7,430 nt of DNA from Bacteroidota bacterium (GTDB taxonomy: Bacteria; Bacteroidota; Bacteroidia; Bacteroidales; Lentimicrobiaceae), in assembly GCA_023417935.1 (NCBI GenBank), contig JAEZDY010000039.1:1-7430 (forward strand). The letters are read 5' to 3'. The position numbers were made by a program, and so were the translations under genes. Positions 5,994 to 7,430 of the stretch are shown here, in pieces. The notes beneath the pieces were generated by a model, which worked only from the letters and a program-made list of their open reading frames with translations, was not told where the DNA came from and did no database searches. Numbering within the stretch: the stretch's first letter is position 1; each line of letters begins with the position of its first letter.

Positions 5994-6042
5994 TCGCATG
6001 TCCAAAAGGACACACATACGGAAGGTATGTGTTGCGATGCGA
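5994..6042. repeat. Nested inverted repeats (cruciform-capable)
   Basis: The outer arms TCGCAT (5994-5999) and ATGCGA (6037-6042) enclose two hairpins in tandem: GTCC-aaaa-GGAC (6000-6011) and ACACATAC (6012-6019) / GTATGTGT (6025-6032) with a 5-nt loop GGAAG. The three helices abut with almost no unpaired bases, giving a compact three-way junction on either strand. This fits a structured RNA or a folded single-stranded origin better than a simple operator. Confidence 0.6.
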
Positions 6043-6070
6043 GCGCAGACTGCAGGACCGGTCCGCCTCA

Positions 6071-6088
6071 CGGTTACTCGCGGTTACA
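6071..6088 (+). repeat. CGGTTAC direct repeat pair, 10-bp period
   Basis: CGGTTAC at 6071-6077 and 6081-6087 (extended to CGGTTACA at 6088) are exactly one helical turn apart. GCGGTTACA at 6080-6088 matches 187-195. Together with the pair at 188-207 these repeats bracket the porin gene on the circle. Their function is unknown. Confidence 0.4.
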
Positions 6089-6140
6089 TTGGGAGAGGCG
6101 TTCGGGGGGGGGCAGGCAGCACGCCTGTCTCCGCATTCTC

Positions 6141-6171
6141 AAAAAGAAAGAGCCGCCCCGAAGGACGGCTC
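6141..6171 (-). terminator. Rho-independent terminator of the porin gene
   Basis: On the minus strand GAGCCGTCC - TTCG - GGGCGGCTC forms a 9-bp stem (one T-G wobble) closed by a stable TTCG tetraloop, followed directly by TTTCTTTTT. It lies 27 bp after the porin stop. All elements of an intrinsic terminator are present. Confidence 0.93.
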
Positions 6172-6198
6172 TCCCAATGATCGGGTTGTCAGGCGGGA

Positions 6199-7430
6199 TC
6201 AGAAGCGGATGATCGCGCCGCCCTTGATCACGTTGGTGTCGCGACCCTCGTAAACGTCTTCGCCGATGACTGCGCCATCAATGCTGTACTGGCGGAACTG
6301 CAGGTACAGATCCATGGCTGCCGCGTCGACCGTCTGAACAAGACCCAGACCCCAGTAGTCGCCGCTCGCAGTGTCCTTCCAGGGATCAACAGCGTCAAAT
6401 GTCTCAGTCTTGAACTCCGAGTTGCCGTACTCACCGTAAACGGTGGTGTTACCCGGACCGAAGAAGTTCTTCTGGATACCGGCGATCAACCAGTAGCCCT
6501 TCTGATCCTTGGCAGCATTGTTCGAAGAGATGTCGCCGTAGCCACCTGAGAGGAATAAGCCAGTCGGAACGTGCATCACCGACGCAGAACCTAACCAAAC
6601 ATCATTCTCAGTATCTGCAGTATCGTTGAGCTGCTCGTTCCGGTAGCCAACACCGGCGGCGACACGGACGCCGTTGAATTCACCGGCATAGCGCAGCGCG
6701 ACTTCCCAGAAGTCGGCCGAGTCCGTGCTGAACTGATCGGCATCATCATGTGGAATAGCACCTTTGGTATAGCTACGCGTCTGATGGCTATAGCCAGCGC
6801 CCAGGATGAAGCCCGCGACCGTCGGCGAACGATAGTAGATGCCCTGACGGCGAGCGCCGTCGAACGCATCATTGAACGTATTCTCGTACGCCTTGCCCAG
6901 GTAACCGTCCTGGTCGGTGCCAAGCTGCGTCAAAGGCGTGTTGCCGAGGTTGATCTGGAACAGCCCGTCCGTCGTCTGCGACGTCTGACCAACCGACAAC
7001 CGGCCCAGGCGGGTGTCGTCAAGGTAGAAATAGCTGTGGCGAATCGTGAACGCGCTGTTGGTGTCGTTCGAGCTAACACCCTTATTCTCGTTCAGACCGA
7101 TTTCGATCTGGTAGCCAGCCTCGAGATCTGGACGGATCTTCGCCGATCCACGGAAGCCGAAGCGGGTCGTTGCAGCTTGGTTGTCATAAACCGTCAGGCT
7201 CTCTGAACGATAAGCATCAACCTCATCGCTGTCGTGCCACATCACCGCCTTGTTGACCTGGCCGTAGACGGTCAGCGTCACCTTGCGGTTGCCCTTGCGA
7301 GCGGTGGTGGCTTCGAGTTCAGCTACGCGCTCTTCGAGATCAGCGCAGCAATTGCCGCCAAGGTCAGCGGCCTGGGCAGACAGGCTGCCCGCGAGAATGC
7401 CAGCCGAGGCAACGATCGCCAAACGGCTAG
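6199..7430 (-). CDS. Outer-membrane porin (body; start lies across the circular junction)
   Basis: Joined through the repeat to the GTG at 128, the protein is 418 residues (407 are within this end). The order is a Sec signal peptide (1-29, cut AQA|AD), ADLGGNCC with a double cysteine (36-37), a short coiled coil (about 38-50, ADLEERVAELEATTARKGNRK), then alternating beta strands beginning VTLTVYGQVNKAVMW. Glycine/aromatic-rich hairpins follow (STDSADFWEVALRYAGEF; GLFLSGGYGDISS; YWLIAGIQKNFFG; VYGEYGNSEF), ending in AIIRF with the C-terminal Phe needed for BAM assembly. I recognise the N-terminus from alphaproteobacterial porins. It should form a trimeric 16-strand diffusion pore. The frame is intact and followed by a strong terminator. 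Small mobile elements rarely carry a porin. The integrase stop is 48 bp upstream of the start, and no clear porin promoter is visible there. Confidence 0.9.
   Translation of the reverse strand, partial: SRLAIVASAGILAGSLSAQAADLGGNCCADLEERVAELEATTARKGNRKVTLTVYGQVNKAVMWHDSDEVDAYRSESLTVYDNQAATTRFGFRGSAKIRPDLEAGYQIEIGLNENKGVSSNDTNSAFTIRHSYFYLDDTRLGRLSVGQTSQTTDGLFQINLGNTPLTQLGTDQDGYLGKAYENTFNDAFDGARRQGIYYRSPTVAGFILGAGYSHQTRSYTKGAIPHDDADQFSTDSADFWEVALRYAGEFNGVRVAAGVGYRNEQLNDTADTENDVWLGSASVMHVPTGLFLSGGYGDISSNNAAKDQKGYWLIAGIQKNFFGPGNTTVYGEYGNSEFKTETFDAVDPWKDTASGDYWGLGLVQTVDAAAMDLYLQFRQYSIDGAVIGEDVYEGRDTNVIKGGAIIRF
7328..7430. repeat. Terminal direct repeat, right copy
   Basis: Identical to 1-103. The base before it (7327, g) is therefore the last unique base of a 7,327-bp circle. 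It encodes the late signal peptide and first mature residues of the porin. Confidence 0.9.

Larger units (their letters stand above)
5770..6140. other. Non-coding structured region
   Basis: No gene is supported here. The region holds CCCCCAAGGGGG (5894-5905), TGGGGCCCCA (5930-5939), a nested dyad at 5994-6042, a 10-bp palindrome GGACCGGTCC (6055-6064), the CGGTTAC pair (6071-6088) and a run of nine G (6104-6112). Short open frames on both strands (for example minus 5820-6071) have no ribosome sites and no recognisable motif. Between the replication operon and the porin terminator, it is the best candidate for an origin, an integrase/att region or a small RNA. Confidence 0.5.

Noticed and set aside
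5820..6071. 83-residue minus-strand frame in the non-coding region
   Set aside because: GTG start without ribosome site, runs through perfect hairpins, Pro-rich and unlike any family I know. Kept as non-coding, not fully excluded.
6748..7206. 152-residue plus-strand frame opposite the porin
   Set aside because: The minus frame is a clear porin; the plus frame has no recognisable features.
1..7430. tRNA, rRNA or CRISPR array
   Set aside because: No T-arm-like motif with matching acceptor stem, no rRNA words and no regularly spaced repeat array seen on either strand.

Overview
The window reads best as one complete circular element of about 7,327 bp, opened at an arbitrary point. Bases 1-103 and 7328-7430 are identical, and the repeat runs exactly to both ends. 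Joining the ends restores one porin gene (minus strand, stop at 6199, through the junction, start near 128) with a full signal peptide. The host is probably an alphaproteobacterium, possibly Hyphomicrobiales. The porin's mature N-terminus (ADLGGNCC, then ADLEERVAELEATTARKGNRK) is the one I know from porins of that group, and the DNA is moderately GC-rich throughout. I could run no database search, so family calls rest on motif reading.

Layout around the circle: (a) a tyrosine integrase (177-1517, minus) whose stop lies 48 bp upstream of the porin start; (b) a short ribbon-helix-helix (RHH) protein (1589-1789, plus), divergent from the integrase across a repeat-rich operator region; (c) a terminase-small-subunit-like DNA-binding protein (1857-2588, minus); (d) 225 bp with no convincing gene; (e) a small lipoprotein (2814-3158, minus); (f) a 54-bp two-part stem-loop with an extra repeat copy; (g) a two-gene operon, a second RHH protein overlapping a 676-residue SF2-type helicase (5623 down to 3372, minus); (h) about 0.5 kb of non-coding DNA rich in dyads and short repeats; (i) a strong intrinsic terminator and the porin (minus).

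Taken together, the element has integration (integrase), probable replication (helicase plus the structured non-coding region), regulation (two RHH proteins sharing a 10-bp site upstream of each) and surface cargo (porin and lipoprotein). It also has a phage-packaging-like small terminase subunit but no large terminase, portal, capsid or tail gene. That set suggests a very small mobile element, either an integrative plasmid or a PICI-like phage satellite that uses a helper phage for packaging. The satellite reading is inference. No conjugation gene, classical Rep initiator, toxin, tRNA, rRNA or CRISPR array was recognised.
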